Positions 33,138 through 43,744 of a stretch of DNA of 64,000 nt are shown here, one piece after another (within the stretch, counting starts at the first letter, position 1; each line of letters starts with the position of its first letter). The notes below the pieces were generated by a model that did no database searches, was not told where the DNA came from, and worked only from the letters and a program-made list of their open reading frames with translations. The stretch spans positions 1,302,001 through 1,366,000 of the forward strand of contig NZ_JAGPNL010000001.1 of the NCBI RefSeq assembly GCF_018069565.1, written 5' to 3'. The stretch comes from Streptomyces tagetis (GTDB taxonomy: Bacteria > Actinomycetota > Actinomycetes > Streptomycetales > Streptomycetaceae). A program made the position numbers and the translations under genes.

Positions 33138-35240
33138 TCATGCGCGGGACTGCCGGAGCACCCAGACGAAGTACGGGGCTCCGACCAGCGCGATCATGAG
33201 GCCCGCCGGCACCTGGGCGGGCGCGACCAGCGTGCGGCCGAGCGCGTCGGCCACGCAGACCAGCACTCCGCCGAGCAGCATCGCGACCGGGATCGCGCGG
33301 CCGTGCCGGGCGCCCACCAGCGACCGGGCGAGGTGCGGGGCGACGAGCCCCACGAAGCCGACGACGCCGACGGCGATCACGCTGAGCGCCGCCAGCACCG
33401 CGGCGATCGCCAGGGCGGCGAAGCGGGTGCGTTCGACCCTGACACCGACGATGCGCGGGGTGTCCTCGTCGACGGCGAGCAGGTCGAGCCGGCCGCGCAG
33501 GGCGAGCAGCACGGGCAGGGCCACCGCCAGGGCCACCGCGACCGGTACGACGTCCGACAGCGTGCGGCCGTAGGTCGTACCGGAGAGCCAGGTGAAGATC
33601 CGGGGCGTGTTGTACGGGTCGGCACGCAGCAGCAGGAAGGTGGTCACCGAGCTGAGGCCGTACCGGCAGCCGATGCCGACCAGGACGAACCGGTCGGGCA
33701 GGAAGCCGCCGCGCCACGACAACAGGGCGATCAGCGCGAACGTGGCGAGCCCCGCCGCGACCGCCACCGCGATGAGCACGGGCCGTCCGCCGGGCAGCCC
33801 CGAGGTCACGACGCCGGCCGCGCCCAGCCCGGCGCCCGCCGTGATGCCGAGCACTCCCGGCTCCGCCAGCGGGTTGCGTACCGCGCCCTGCACGACGCAG
33901 CCGGCCAGTCCGAGCGCCGCGCCGGCGAGGACCGCGGCGATCACGCGCGGGACCCGGTCGTCGAGCGCCTGGCCGATCAGCCCCGGGGCGGCGCCCCGGA
34001 CCCAGAGCGCGAGGTCCCCGGTCCGCAGCCAGAGGCTCCCCGCCAGGACCGCCACCAGGACCGCCACGGCCAGGAGTGCCACCGCACCGCACACGACGAG
34101 GAGGAACGCGCGGCGTGAGCGGGTGGCGACCCGCGAGCGCGGTGGCTGCCGGACCTGGCCCGTGTCGCGCAGCCGGAGCGCGAGGACCACGATCACGACG
34201 GAGCCGAGCAGCGCCGTCGGCACACCGGTGGGAATGGCCGCGGCCCCGTCCGCGCCCCGCACCGCGCGCAGCGACACATCCGCGAGCAGGATGAGCAGCG
34301 CGCCGAGCAGCCCGGCCGCCGGCACCGAGTGGAGGTGCCGGCGCCAGGCCCGGACCCGTCCCGCGATCAGGCGGGCCAGGACCGGGGCGCCGAGGCCGAC
34401 GAAGGAGATCGGGCCCGCGAGTGTCACCGCCGTGCTGGTCAGGAGCACCGCGCAGACCACGGCGACGACGCGGGTGGTCCGGATCGGCACGCCGAGGGTG
34501 GACGCGGTGTCGTCGCCGAGGTTCATCACGTCCAGCCGGCGGGACAGCGCCAGAGCCACGCACAACACCACGGCCAGCAGGGGCAGGGCACGTACCGACG
34601 CGTCGATGTCGAGCTGGGCGAGCGAACCGCTTCCCCAGGCGTAGAGCCCGGTCGTGTTCTGGTCGAACAGGATGAGGAGCATCCCGGTCGCCGCGTCCAG
34701 GGCCATCGCCGTCGCTGATCCGGCGAGGATGAGACGGGTGCCCGCCGTACCCGCCGCGCGGCCCGCCAGCACCAGCACGAGTGCCGCCGCGACCAGTCCA
34801 CCGGCGAAGGCCACGGCGCCCGACGCCCACAGTGGGACGGCGAGGCCGAAGGCGGCGACGAGCGTGACGGTGAAGTAGGCCCCGGCCGTGACCGCGAGGG
34901 TGTCGGGGGAGGCGAGCGCGTTGTGGGTGACGGACTGGAGCAGCGCGCCGGCGCAGCCGAGGGCGAAGCCCACCGCCACGCCCGCGAGCAGACGGGGCAG
35001 GCGCGAGCCGGTGAGGATCTCGCCGACCGGCGCACCACCGGTTTCCTCCCGCCGTCCGGCGAGGTGGCGTACCAGGTCGCCGACGCCGACGCCCGAGGTC
35101 CCCTGCGTCAGGTGCCACATCCCCACCAGGGCGGTCACGGCGAGCAGGAGTGCCAGGACGGCCACCCCGGCGGGGCCGCCACCGCGCCCGGCGCGCGGCA
35201 GCGGTCCCGCCGCGGGTGCCGGTGTCCGCGGTGTCCTCAC
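33138..35240 (-). CDS. Fused ferric-siderophore ABC permease
   Basis: A 700-residue membrane protein formed from two FecCD domains in tandem, as in FhuB. Each half has about ten helices, and the signatures SRLPRLLAGVAVGFALGCAGALLQ and DRVPRVIAAVLAGAALGLAGCVVQ mark the two halves. The GTG start at 35240 overlaps the binding-protein stop (GTGA). It forms one importer with the upstream lipoprotein and ATPase. Confidence 0.92.
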   Translation of the reverse strand: MRTPRTPAPAAGPLPRAGRGGGPAGVAVLALLLAVTALVGMWHLTQGTSGVGVGDLVRHLAGRREETGGAPVGEILTGSRLPRLLAGVAVGFALGCAGALLQSVTHNALASPDTLAVTAGAYFTVTLVAAFGLAVPLWASGAVAFAGGLVAAALVLVLAGRAAGTAGTRLILAGSATAMALDAATGMLLILFDQNTTGLYAWGSGSLAQLDIDASVRALPLLAVVLCVALALSRRLDVMNLGDDTASTLGVPIRTTRVVAVVCAVLLTSTAVTLAGPISFVGLGAPVLARLIAGRVRAWRRHLHSVPAAGLLGALLILLADVSLRAVRGADGAAAIPTGVPTALLGSVVIVVLALRLRDTGQVRQPPRSRVATRSRRAFLLVVCGAVALLAVAVLVAVLAGSLWLRTGDLALWVRGAAPGLIGQALDDRVPRVIAAVLAGAALGLAGCVVQGAVRNPLAEPGVLGITAGAGLGAAGVVTSGLPGGRPVLIAVAVAAGLATFALIALLSWRGGFLPDRFVLVGIGCRYGLSSVTTFLLLRADPYNTPRIFTWLSGTTYGRTLSDVVPVAVALAVALPVLLALRGRLDLLAVDEDTPRIVGVRVERTRFAALAIAAVLAALSVIAVGVVGFVGLVAPHLARSLVGARHGRAIPVAMLLGGVLVCVADALGRTLVAPAQVPAGLMIALVGAPYFVWVLRQSRA

Positions 35241-36301
35241 TTCTTTTCGAGTACGTCGACGTACGCGTCGATCGCCTGCGCGCAGGAGCGCGGACCGCCG
35301 GCGCCCCACACCCGCGCCGGGAAGGCGTGCGCGCGGCCTTCCTTCACGGCCGGCAGGGTCTTCCAGATCGGGTTCTTGGCCAGCGCCGCGACGTAGCCGC
35401 CCGCTCCCTCGTCGTTGGCGTAGAAGAGGTTGGCGTTCCCCACCGCGGTGAGGCCCTCGACGTCGGTCTGCGCGAGGCCGTAGGCGGGGTCGACGCCGCC
35501 GTCGCCGTGAGCCTTGTCGACGTCGTCGGTCCACGCGGGGTTCATGCCGAGTTCCTTGCCTATCTCGGTGAACAGGGCGCCGTCGCTGTAGGGGCGGATC
35601 GTGAGGTTGTTCCCCTGGAGCCATCCGTCGAAGAAGAGGAAGTCGTCGGTCGGCAGGCCGGCGTCGGTGACGCGCTTCTTCGCCGTCGCCAGGTGCTCGT
35701 CGAACTCCTGGAGTACCCGGTCGGCCCGCTCGGTGCGCCCCGTCGCCTTGCCGATCATGCTGAACACGTTCCGCATGTTCCCGATCGGGTCGTCCGGGTC
35801 GGCACCCCGCGTGGCCATCACGGGGACGCCGCGCTTCTCCAGCTTCACGATGGTCTCGTCGTCGGCGTCGAACGCCTCGACGACGATGAGGTCGGGCTTG
35901 GCCGCGTAGAGGGTGTCGAGGTCGGGCTCCTCACGGGTGCCGATGTCCGTCACCCCGTCGGGCAGCTTCTCCGCGCTGACCCAGGTGCTGTAGCCCTTGG
36001 CGTCGGAGACCGCGGTGGGGGTGACGCAGAGGGTCAGCGCGTCCTCGACCTGCTGCCATTCCAGGACCGCGATCCGCTCGGCGGGCTTGTCGAGCTTCAC
36101 CTGCCGGCCGACGCCGTCCGTGAGGGAAACCGGCTTCGTCGAGGTGGTCGTGGTGTCCTCGGCGCAACTCTGCGACGCGGGCGCCGCGTTGGTGCCGCCG
36201 CCGGCCTCGGTCGTGTCGACGTCGGTCGTGCCGCAGGCCGTCGCGGCGAGGAGGAGGAGTCCCGTGGAGGCTGCCGCCGCCAGGGTACGGGCTCGGTTCA
36301 T
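35237..36301 (-). CDS. Iron-siderophore binding lipoprotein 1
   Basis: A 354-residue FepB/FhuD-class binding protein. The signal peptide ends LAATACG (lipidated Cys near 23), followed by a Thr/Ala-rich linker. DGVGRQVKLDKPAERIAVLEW and KPDLIVVEAF mark the two-lobed TroA-like fold. I use the ATG at 36301, behind AAAGAGGA. It is the middle gene of an ATPase, binding protein, permease operon under an iron box. Confidence 0.92.
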   Translation of the reverse strand: MNRARTLAAAASTGLLLLAATACGTTDVDTTEAGGGTNAAPASQSCAEDTTTTSTKPVSLTDGVGRQVKLDKPAERIAVLEWQQVEDALTLCVTPTAVSDAKGYSTWVSAEKLPDGVTDIGTREEPDLDTLYAAKPDLIVVEAFDADDETIVKLEKRGVPVMATRGADPDDPIGNMRNVFSMIGKATGRTERADRVLQEFDEHLATAKKRVTDAGLPTDDFLFFDGWLQGNNLTIRPYSDGALFTEIGKELGMNPAWTDDVDKAHGDGGVDPAYGLAQTDVEGLTAVGNANLFYANDEGAGGYVAALAKNPIWKTLPAVKEGRAHAFPARVWGAGGPRSCAQAIDAYVDVLEKK

Positions 36302-36359
36302 GAGGGTTCCTCTTTCTTGCGGTGCGTGGAAGTGAGGGGGAGGGGCTCGACGCGCCGCC

Positions 36360-37223
36360 TCAGGCGGGGTGTCGGCCGATCGGGTCGATGCGAAGGCGGC
36401 CCGTGCGGGGATCGACGCCGACGTCGACACGGATGTCGTAGACCTCGCCGATGTTCTCGGCGGTGAGGACGTCGAGGGGGGCGCCCGTCGCGTGCACGCG
36501 GCCGGCGCGCATCAGGACCAGCGTGTCCGCGACCCGGGCCGCCTGGTCGAGGTCGTGCAGCACGATCCCGACCGCGATGCCGTGCTCCTCGACGAGGTCG
36601 CGCACCAGGTCGAGCGTCTCGATCTGGTAGCGCAGGTCCAGGTGGTTGGTCGGTTCGTCCAGCAGCACGACGCCGGTGTCCTGGGCCAGGCAGGCCGCGA
36701 GCCAGACGCGCTGCATCTCCCCGCCGGAGAGTTCCCCGACGGGCCGTCCGGCCATGTCCCGCACGCCCGTGACGTCCATGGCGCGGTCGATGGCGGTCCG
36801 GTCCGCGGCGGTCGGCCCGGCGAAGCCACGCCGGTAGGGGTGGCGCCCGAACGCCACGACCTCCGTGACGGTGAGACCTTGGGGCGCGGGCCTCGACTGG
36901 GAGAACAGGGTGACCTCCCGGGCGAACCGGCGGGCGCTGAGCAGGGCCGCGTCCCGTTCGGGCCGTCCGTCGGGGGCGCCGAGCGTCACCCGGCCGCCGT
37001 CCAGCCGATGGAGTCGGCAGAGCGCGCGCAGCAACGTGGACTTGCCACTGCCGTTGGGCCCCACCAGGGCGGTCGCGCGGCCCGGTTCCAGGGCGATCGA
37101 GACATGGTGGACGACCGGCTCGCCGCCGTACCGCAGGACGAGGTGGTGCCCGCTGAGGGCGGGCGCCGGGGTGGCGGGGTCGGTCACCGGGCGACCGGTG
37201 TGCCGGGAGGGGCTGGTGAACAT
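36360..37223 (-). CDS. Ferric-siderophore ABC ATPase 1
   Basis: A 287-residue FepC/FecE-type ATPase with Walker A GPNGSGKST, signature LSGGEMQRVW and Walker B VVLLDEPTNHLD. The start is uncertain: ATG 37223 or GTG 37187, neither with a strong ribosome site. It is first in the minus-strand siderophore operon, with an iron box about 110 bases upstream. Confidence 0.9.
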   Translation of the reverse strand: MFTSPSRHTGRPVTDPATPAPALSGHHLVLRYGGEPVVHHVSIALEPGRATALVGPNGSGKSTLLRALCRLHRLDGGRVTLGAPDGRPERDAALLSARRFAREVTLFSQSRPAPQGLTVTEVVAFGRHPYRRGFAGPTAADRTAIDRAMDVTGVRDMAGRPVGELSGGEMQRVWLAACLAQDTGVVLLDEPTNHLDLRYQIETLDLVRDLVEEHGIAVGIVLHDLDQAARVADTLVLMRAGRVHATGAPLDVLTAENIGEVYDIRVDVGVDPRTGRLRIDPIGRHPA

Positions 37224-37334
37224 GGGTGAGTCCGGTGGTCGGAGGGGCGAGGAATGCGGCACCCTCCGGCCGGGCTGCACCGGCCGGGCCGCGACGCTCT
37301 TCCCCGCACGGGCAGAGCTGTCGCGGCGCGCAGC

Positions 37335-37354
37335 AACTAAGGGTTACCTAACTT
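37335..37354. promoter_or_regulatory. Iron box (DtxR/DmdR type) for the minus-strand siderophore operon
   Basis: On the minus strand AAGTTAGGTAACCCTTAGTT matches the TTAGGTTAGSCTAACCTAA consensus of iron-dependent DtxR-family repressors imperfectly. It lies upstream of the ATPase gene, so the operon should be induced under iron limitation. Confidence 0.65.
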
Positions 37355-37388
37355 CGAAGAGGCTACATTCCGCTCGCCATGTCGACAA

Positions 37389-38336
<948 letters not shown>

Positions 38337-38477
38337 GCGGACGAGTGTATCCGGGGCCCCCGCCGGCCCCCGGGCCGCTCGCTCCGCGGGCCGGTGCCGT
38401 ACGGGGCCGGGCCCATGAACGCGCGGGCGGTGGCTGCGAGAAACGGAACCCCAGGTACCGGCCGAATGAGGCGTATG

Positions 38478-38499
38478 TAAGGTAAGGCTACGCTTACCT
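38478..38499. promoter_or_regulatory. Iron box for the plus-strand siderophore operon
   Basis: TAAGGTAAGGCTACGCTTAC followed by CT is a near-palindrome matching the DtxR/DmdR iron-box consensus. It lies about 100 bases upstream of the second siderophore-binding lipoprotein and 140 bases upstream of the AraC-type gene on the other strand. Confidence 0.75.
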
Positions 38500-38601
38500 C
38501 GGTGTGGGCCTCTTCCGTGCCGGAACGCCCACATCGATCCCGACTTCCGTCGGCGCCGCGCCGTGCGCGGACGCCACCCGCTGGAATGGAGTTCCCGCAC
38601 C

Positions 38602-39612
38602 ATGCTCACGCAGCGCCGCCACCTCCTCGCCGCCACCGCGGTATCGACCGTCCTGGCGTTCGGACTTGTCGGATGCGCGGGCGGTGACTCCGACGGGAAG
38701 GGGTCGGCCGACAACGCCGCGAAGGCGGCTGCCGCGTCGTCGGTCGAGGTCGAGGACAACCACGGCACGCAGAAGGTCAAGCTGCCGGCGAAGAGCGTCG
38801 TCGCCACCGACAACCGTACGTTCCAGACCCTGTCCGACTGGGGTGTCGAACTCAGCGCCGCACCCGTCGACCTGATCGCGGCCGACAACCCCTACAAGAC
38901 CGACAAGTCGATCGTGAACCTCGGGACGCACAACGAACCCGACCTGGAGGCGGTCGTCGCGGCCGACCCCGATCTGATCATCAACGGGCAGCGCTTCGCC
39001 TCGTACTACAAGGACTTCAAGAAGCTCGCCCCCGACGCGACGATCGTCGAGCTCGACCCGCGGGAGGGCAAGCCCTTCGACGAGGAGCTGAAGCGGCAGG
39101 TGGAGGGCCTGGGACGGATCTTCGGGCACGAGAAGGACGCGCGGAAGCTCATCGACGACTTCGACGCCGCGATCGCGCGCGCCAAGGACGCCTACGACCC
39201 GAAGAGCAGCGTCATCGGGGTGATCACCTCGGGCGGCGAGATCAACTACGCGGCGCCCGGCACCGGTCGCACGGTCGGCCCGGTCTTCGACATCCTCGGA
39301 CTGACGCCCGCGATCAAGACCGACGGCTCCGGCGACCACCAGGGCGACGACATCTCCGTCGAGGCGATCGCCGCGGCCAAGCCCGACCTGATCATCGCAC
39401 TCGACCGCGACGCGGCCGTCAGCAAGGGCTCTTCGGACTCCTACGTTCCGGCCAACGAACTGCTGGCGAACTCCGAGGCGTTGCGGAACGTCCCCGCCGT
39501 CAAGAACGGCAACATCATGTACTTCCCGCAGCTCACCTACGTGAACGAGGGCATCCAGACCTACACGACCTTCTTCAACGACCTCGCCGACAAGCTTGAG
39601 GCGAACGCCTGA
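38602..39612 (+). CDS. Iron-siderophore binding lipoprotein 2
   Basis: A 336-residue FatB/YclQ-like binding protein. The signal peptide ends GLVGCAGG, followed by an Ala/Lys-rich linker. The mature fold shows NRTFQTLSDWGVEL, EPDLEAVVAADPDLII and a C-terminal TYTTFFNDLADKLE. The start ATG 38602 has GGAG upstream; the longer frame to 38563 would extend ahead of the signal peptide. First of four genes (binding protein, two permeases, ATPase), probably for a catecholate or petrobactin-like ligand. Confidence 0.92.
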   Translation: MLTQRRHLLAATAVSTVLAFGLVGCAGGDSDGKGSADNAAKAAAASSVEVEDNHGTQKVKLPAKSVVATDNRTFQTLSDWGVELSAAPVDLIAADNPYKTDKSIVNLGTHNEPDLEAVVAADPDLIINGQRFASYYKDFKKLAPDATIVELDPREGKPFDEELKRQVEGLGRIFGHEKDARKLIDDFDAAIARAKDAYDPKSSVIGVITSGGEINYAAPGTGRTVGPVFDILGLTPAIKTDGSGDHQGDDISVEAIAAAKPDLIIALDRDAAVSKGSSDSYVPANELLANSEALRNVPAVKNGNIMYFPQLTYVNEGIQTYTTFFNDLADKLEANA

Positions 39613-39746
39613 GGTGACGGGCAGGACCTGTCGGGCCTGCGGGCCGAGCCGGCGCCCCCGGCCCGGCCCGCGGGCCCCCGTCGTGGCGTCGTGACACCAC
39701 CGACGCCGCCCGCATCACCCCCGTCGTCGACCGAGAGCGCACCCGC

Positions 39747-40778
39747 ATGACCGTCCCGCCCACCGGCATCCCGGCAGCCGAGCGACCGCCGCACCCGGAT
39801 GCCGCGTCCGCCCGCGCCCGTGTGCCCGAGGCCCGCCTGTTCACCTGGCCGCTGCTGATCGGCCTCGTCGTCACGGCGGGACTCGTCGTGCTGTCCCTCT
39901 TCGTCGGGGTCTACGACATCTTCGGCGGGGAGGACGGGGCCGAGATGTTCGTCATCACCCGCGTCCCCCGCACCATCGCGCTCGTGCTCGCCGGAGCGGC
40001 GATGGCGATGTCGGGCCTGGTGATGCAGCAACTCACGCAGAACCGCTTCGTGGAACCGACCACCACCGGCACGACCGAATGGGCCGGGCTCGGGCTGCTG
40101 CTGATCACGGTCCTCGTGCCGGGGGCGCCGCTGCTGGTGAAGATGACCGGAGCGGTCGTCACCGCCTTCGCCGGGACGATGGTCTTCTTCCTGTTCCTGC
40201 GCCGGATCACCCTGCGCTCCTCGATCATCGTCCCCATCGTGGGCATGATGCTCGGCGCCGTCGTCGGCGCGGTCTCCTCCTACGTCGCGCTGTCCACGAA
40301 CATGCTCCAGAGCATGGGCGTGTGGTTCCTCGGCTCGTTCACCTCGGTGCTGCGCGGCCAGTACGAGCCGCTGTGGGCGGTGGCGATCGTCGTCGTGGCC
40401 GTGTTCGTCGCCGCCGACCGCTTCACCGTGGCCGGCCTCGGCCAGGACATCGCCACCAACGTCGGCCTGAACTACAACAGGGTCGTGCTGCTGGGCACCG
40501 GACTCATCGCCATCGCCACCGGCATCGTCACGGTCGTCGTCGGCAACCTGCCCTTCCTCGGGCTCATCGTGCCCAACATCGTCTCCCTGTTCCGCGGCGA
40601 CGACCTCCGGTCGAACCTGCCCTGGGTATGCCTGGCCGGCATCGCGACGGTCACGGTCTGCGACATCATCGGCCGCCTGGTCGTCATGCCCTTCGAAGTG
40701 CCGGTCGCCCTGATCCTGGCGGTCTTCGGCTCGTTCGTGTTCATCACCCTCCTGCTGAGACAGCGCCGCCATGCCTGA
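39747..40778 (+). CDS. Ferric-siderophore ABC permease 2A
   Basis: A 343-residue FecCD-type permease with about nine helices after a Pro/Arg-rich cytosolic tail. The signatures TRVPRTIALVLAGAAMAMSGLVMQQ and LPFLGLIVPNIVSLFRG are those of the YclN/CeuB branch. It follows the binding protein after 134 bases, and its stop overlaps the next permease start by 8 bases. Confidence 0.92.
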   Translation: MTVPPTGIPAAERPPHPDAASARARVPEARLFTWPLLIGLVVTAGLVVLSLFVGVYDIFGGEDGAEMFVITRVPRTIALVLAGAAMAMSGLVMQQLTQNRFVEPTTTGTTEWAGLGLLLITVLVPGAPLLVKMTGAVVTAFAGTMVFFLFLRRITLRSSIIVPIVGMMLGAVVGAVSSYVALSTNMLQSMGVWFLGSFTSVLRGQYEPLWAVAIVVVAVFVAADRFTVAGLGQDIATNVGLNYNRVVLLGTGLIAIATGIVTVVVGNLPFLGLIVPNIVSLFRGDDLRSNLPWVCLAGIATVTVCDIIGRLVVMPFEVPVALILAVFGSFVFITLLLRQRRHA

Positions 40779-41811
40779 ACAGACCGTCACCCCCGCCGCC
40801 CCGCGCGCGGTCCGCCACTCCGGCGCCCTGCCGACCGCGCGAACGCACCGCCGGTACTGGGCCGTTCTCACCGCACTGGCCGTGCTCAGCGCGCTCGTCG
40901 TCGTCGGCAGCCTCGCCTGGGACAACCCGATGCCCTTCGGCACCACCGGGTTCTGGCGCATCGCCGAACTGCGGGCGACGAGCGTCGTCATCATCGTCGT
41001 CGTCGCGTTCTGCCAGGCACTGGCGACGGTCGCGTTCCAGACCGTGACGAACAACCGCATCATCACCCCCTCGATCATGGGGTTCGAGTCCCTCTACCGG
41101 GTGATCCAGACCGGCGCGGTCTTCTTCCTCGGCGTCGCCGGGGCCACCCTCGTCCAGGGCGTGTGGCAGTTCGTCGCCCAGGTCGTGCTCATGGTCGCCT
41201 TCGCCGCCGTGCTCTACGGCGGGCTGCTGTCCGGCAAGCACGGCAACATCCAGCTCATGCTGCTGATCGGGATCGTTCTCGGCGGCGGTCTCGGGGCGCT
41301 GTCGACCTTCATGCAACGGCTGCTGACGCCCACCGAGTTCGACGTGCTCACCGCACGCCTGATCGGCAGCATCGCCAACGCCGACGCCAGTTACCTCACC
41401 GTCTCGCTCCCGATCGCCGCGGTGGCCGGCGGGATGCTGTGGGCCGGGGGCCGTCGCCTCAACGTCCTCGCGCTCGGCCGCGAGGCCGCCACCAACCTCG
41501 GCGTGAACCACCGGCGCGAGACGATCGTCGTGCTGCTGCTCGTCTCGCTGCTGATGGCCGTCTCCACCTCGCTCATCGGCCCGATGACGTTCTTCGGTTT
41601 CCTCGTCGCGATGCTTTCCTACCAGCTCGCCGACACCCACGACCACCGCTACGTGTTCCCCGTCGCCTGGCTCACCGGCATCGTCGTCCTGGGCGGCGCC
41701 TACTTCGTCCTCAAGAACATCTTCTACGCGGCCGGTTCGGTCGGCGTCATCATCGAGATCGTCGGTGGCACGTTCTTCCTCGTCCACATCCTGAGAAAGG
41801 GACGGCTGTGA
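40771..41811 (+). CDS. Ferric-siderophore ABC permease 2B
   Basis: A 346-residue FecCD-type permease of the YclO/CeuC branch. It has an N-terminal Ala/Arg tail, then about nine helices. The segments ELRATSVVIIVVVAFCQALATVAFQ and MTFFGFLVAMLSYQLADTHDHRY are typical. Overlaps both neighbours (8 bases upstream, GTGA downstream), so the operon is tightly coupled. Confidence 0.92.
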   Translation: MPEQTVTPAAPRAVRHSGALPTARTHRRYWAVLTALAVLSALVVVGSLAWDNPMPFGTTGFWRIAELRATSVVIIVVVAFCQALATVAFQTVTNNRIITPSIMGFESLYRVIQTGAVFFLGVAGATLVQGVWQFVAQVVLMVAFAAVLYGGLLSGKHGNIQLMLLIGIVLGGGLGALSTFMQRLLTPTEFDVLTARLIGSIANADASYLTVSLPIAAVAGGMLWAGGRRLNVLALGREAATNLGVNHRRETIVVLLLVSLLMAVSTSLIGPMTFFGFLVAMLSYQLADTHDHRYVFPVAWLTGIVVLGGAYFVLKNIFYAAGSVGVIIEIVGGTFFLVHILRKGRL

Positions 41812-42563
41812 TCACCCTCAGGCAGGTCGCCAAGCGCTACACCAGCGAGGTCGCGATCGGCCCCGTCGACCTCACCATCCCCGCCGGCGGCCTCACCGCC
41901 CTCGTCGGCCCCAACGGCGCCGGCAAGTCGACCCTGCTGACCATGATCGGCCGACTGCTGGGCATCGACTCGGGAGCCATCGAGATCGCCGGCTACGACA
42001 TCGCCGCCACGGACTCGAAGGACCTCGCCAAGATCGTCTCGATCCTGCGCCAGGAGAACCACTTCGTCACCCGCCTCACCGTGCGTCAACTCGTCGGATT
42101 CGGACGGTTCCCCCACTCCCGAGGACGCCTCACCCGCCAGGACGAAGAGATCGTCAGCCGTTCCATCGACTTCCTGGGACTGCGCGAACTGGAAGGCCGC
42201 TACCTCGACCAGCTCTCCGGCGGCCAGCGCCAACGCGCCTACGTCGCCATGGTGCTCGCGCAGGACACCGATTACCTGCTGCTGGACGAACCCCTCAACA
42301 ACCTAGACATGCGGCACTCCGTGCAGATGATGCGGCACCTGCGCCGCGCGGCCACCGAACTGGGACGCACGATCGTGATCGTGCTCCACGACATCAACTT
42401 CGCCGGCCACTACGCCGACCGCATCTGCGCGGTGAAGGACGGGACCGTGCGCCACTTCGGCGGCCCGGACGAGATCATGCGCGACGACGTCCTCACGGAC
42501 ATCTTCGACACCCCCGTCGAGGTCGTCGACGGCCCCCGGGGCAGAATCGCGGTCTACTACTGA
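41808..42563 (+). CDS. Ferric-siderophore ABC ATPase 2
   Basis: A 251-residue FepC/YclP-type ATPase. Walker A is GPNGAGKST, the signature LSGGQRQRAY and Walker B YLLLDEPLNNLD, with a switch His in VLHDINFA. The GTG start overlaps the permease stop. It is the last gene of the second siderophore importer. Confidence 0.93.
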   Translation: MITLRQVAKRYTSEVAIGPVDLTIPAGGLTALVGPNGAGKSTLLTMIGRLLGIDSGAIEIAGYDIAATDSKDLAKIVSILRQENHFVTRLTVRQLVGFGRFPHSRGRLTRQDEEIVSRSIDFLGLRELEGRYLDQLSGGQRQRAYVAMVLAQDTDYLLLDEPLNNLDMRHSVQMMRHLRRAATELGRTIVIVLHDINFAGHYADRICAVKDGTVRHFGGPDEIMRDDVLTDIFDTPVEVVDGPRGRIAVYY

Positions 42564-43036
42564 CCCCGGCGACAGCGGCGTTTCCGCCGCCACGCGGCGT
42601 GCGCGCCGGACCGCTGGGCGCGTGGCCGCGCTCCGGCCGATCGTCGTGATGCGCCACGCCGCCACCGGGTCCCGGTCCCGGTGCGGGCCGCCGACGGCCA
42701 GGAGCGAGTCGGGGCCGCCGGTGGACTCGGGCACACGCCGTCCTTCCTGACGGGCATCCGGTCGGCGCCGTCACCGGCCGGCCCCAGGCCGCCTCCCGGG
42801 GCGCGGCGATCACCACCGCCCACCGGCCGTCCACGGGCCGGCGAGTCGAGGAACCACACCGGCCCGGAGGGCCTGTGCTGCCGCAGGGCGGCCCCCGCCT
42901 CGGCCGATGCCCGCGCACGGTCCCCGGCGAGCCCGGTGATCCCGGCGATCCGCGGTCCCGGCTCGGCGAACACGTCTCCGGCGTCGGCGGTCTCGGGTGT
43001 GCTCCACACGGCCACCGCGGCACAGTCATCGGTCAC
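42557..43036 (-). pseudogene. Decayed GNAT acetyltransferase
   Basis: Reading from 43036 on the minus strand, the first 65 or so residues follow an actinomycete GNAT pattern: AAVAVWSTPE, then FAEPGPRIAGITG and HRPSGPVWFLDS, where a normal protein continues with the acetyl-CoA loop (GVxPxxQGxGxG). Here the frame turns into low-complexity Arg/Gly sequence and later fragments appear in other frames. The acetyl-CoA motif is missing. I infer frameshifts and an internal deletion. Confidence 0.5.
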
Positions 43037-43744
43037 CCGGACCCGGCCGTGGGCCCAGGCCGACCCGGGAGACGAACAGGTCGTTGCGCTTCTCCAGGCG
43101 TGCCAGGTGATCGTCGGCCGCGCCGGTGTGGCGGGTGCGCGACGGTGTGGCGGGAAGGAGCAGCGGGCGTCATCGGCCTTGCCCCCACCCGCCTCCGGCA
43201 GGCGACGGCCCGGGGCAGGTGGGCCGATCCCTGGGGCGCCCCTGACACGCCTTCACCCGGACAGGACGGAGAACCAGATCGCGGCTCCGCTTCCTTCCGC
43301 GTCTAGGAGGAATGAGATCGCGCAGACCGGGAAGGAGCTCTCGTCGGGCACATTTCTTCCAGGGCGCCATTCACCCTTTCTGTTGCGTTGCCGATGTGAA
43401 GTTCAAAGGGGTGAAGGCATGCAGGTTGACGATCTTCGTGGCCGCCCGAGGGGCGACCCCCGTCACGCCTGGCGGGGGGATGATTCCGCAGTTCATCCGG
43501 CGAGAGTGAGGCTTGATGGCGGCCTGCGGCGGCATGGCCGGACCGGCTGCCGGGGTCGGCACTCCCGACCGGCTGGCACTGGTGATTGCGAGAGCAAATT
43601 AGCTAAATTTAGCCAATCCTGCTACAGTCAAAAGAAATCCGCCTCTCTGGACCGGTCGATACGTGCGGATTCTGGCGACCGGATGGCCCTGTCCTGCCCG
43701 TAAGGGTGGGTGCGGGGCTGCAAGGTGAAAATAAAGGAACATTC
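43037..43744. other. Gene-poor region with the Tmm promoter
   Basis: A 700-base stretch without a convincing gene. Around 43039-43160 (minus) a short fragment reads HLARLEKRNDLFVSRVGLG, which I cannot assign. From 43580 the composition becomes markedly AT-richer and contains the monooxygenase promoter region. Confidence 0.5.
43598..43617. promoter_or_regulatory. AT-rich palindrome upstream of the monooxygenase gene
   Basis: ATTAGCTAAATTTAGCCAAT is a 20-base palindrome with one mismatched pair; its core GCTAAATTTAGC is perfect. It lies about 130 bases upstream of the monooxygenase start in an AT-rich block and is a plausible regulator site. Confidence 0.5.
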
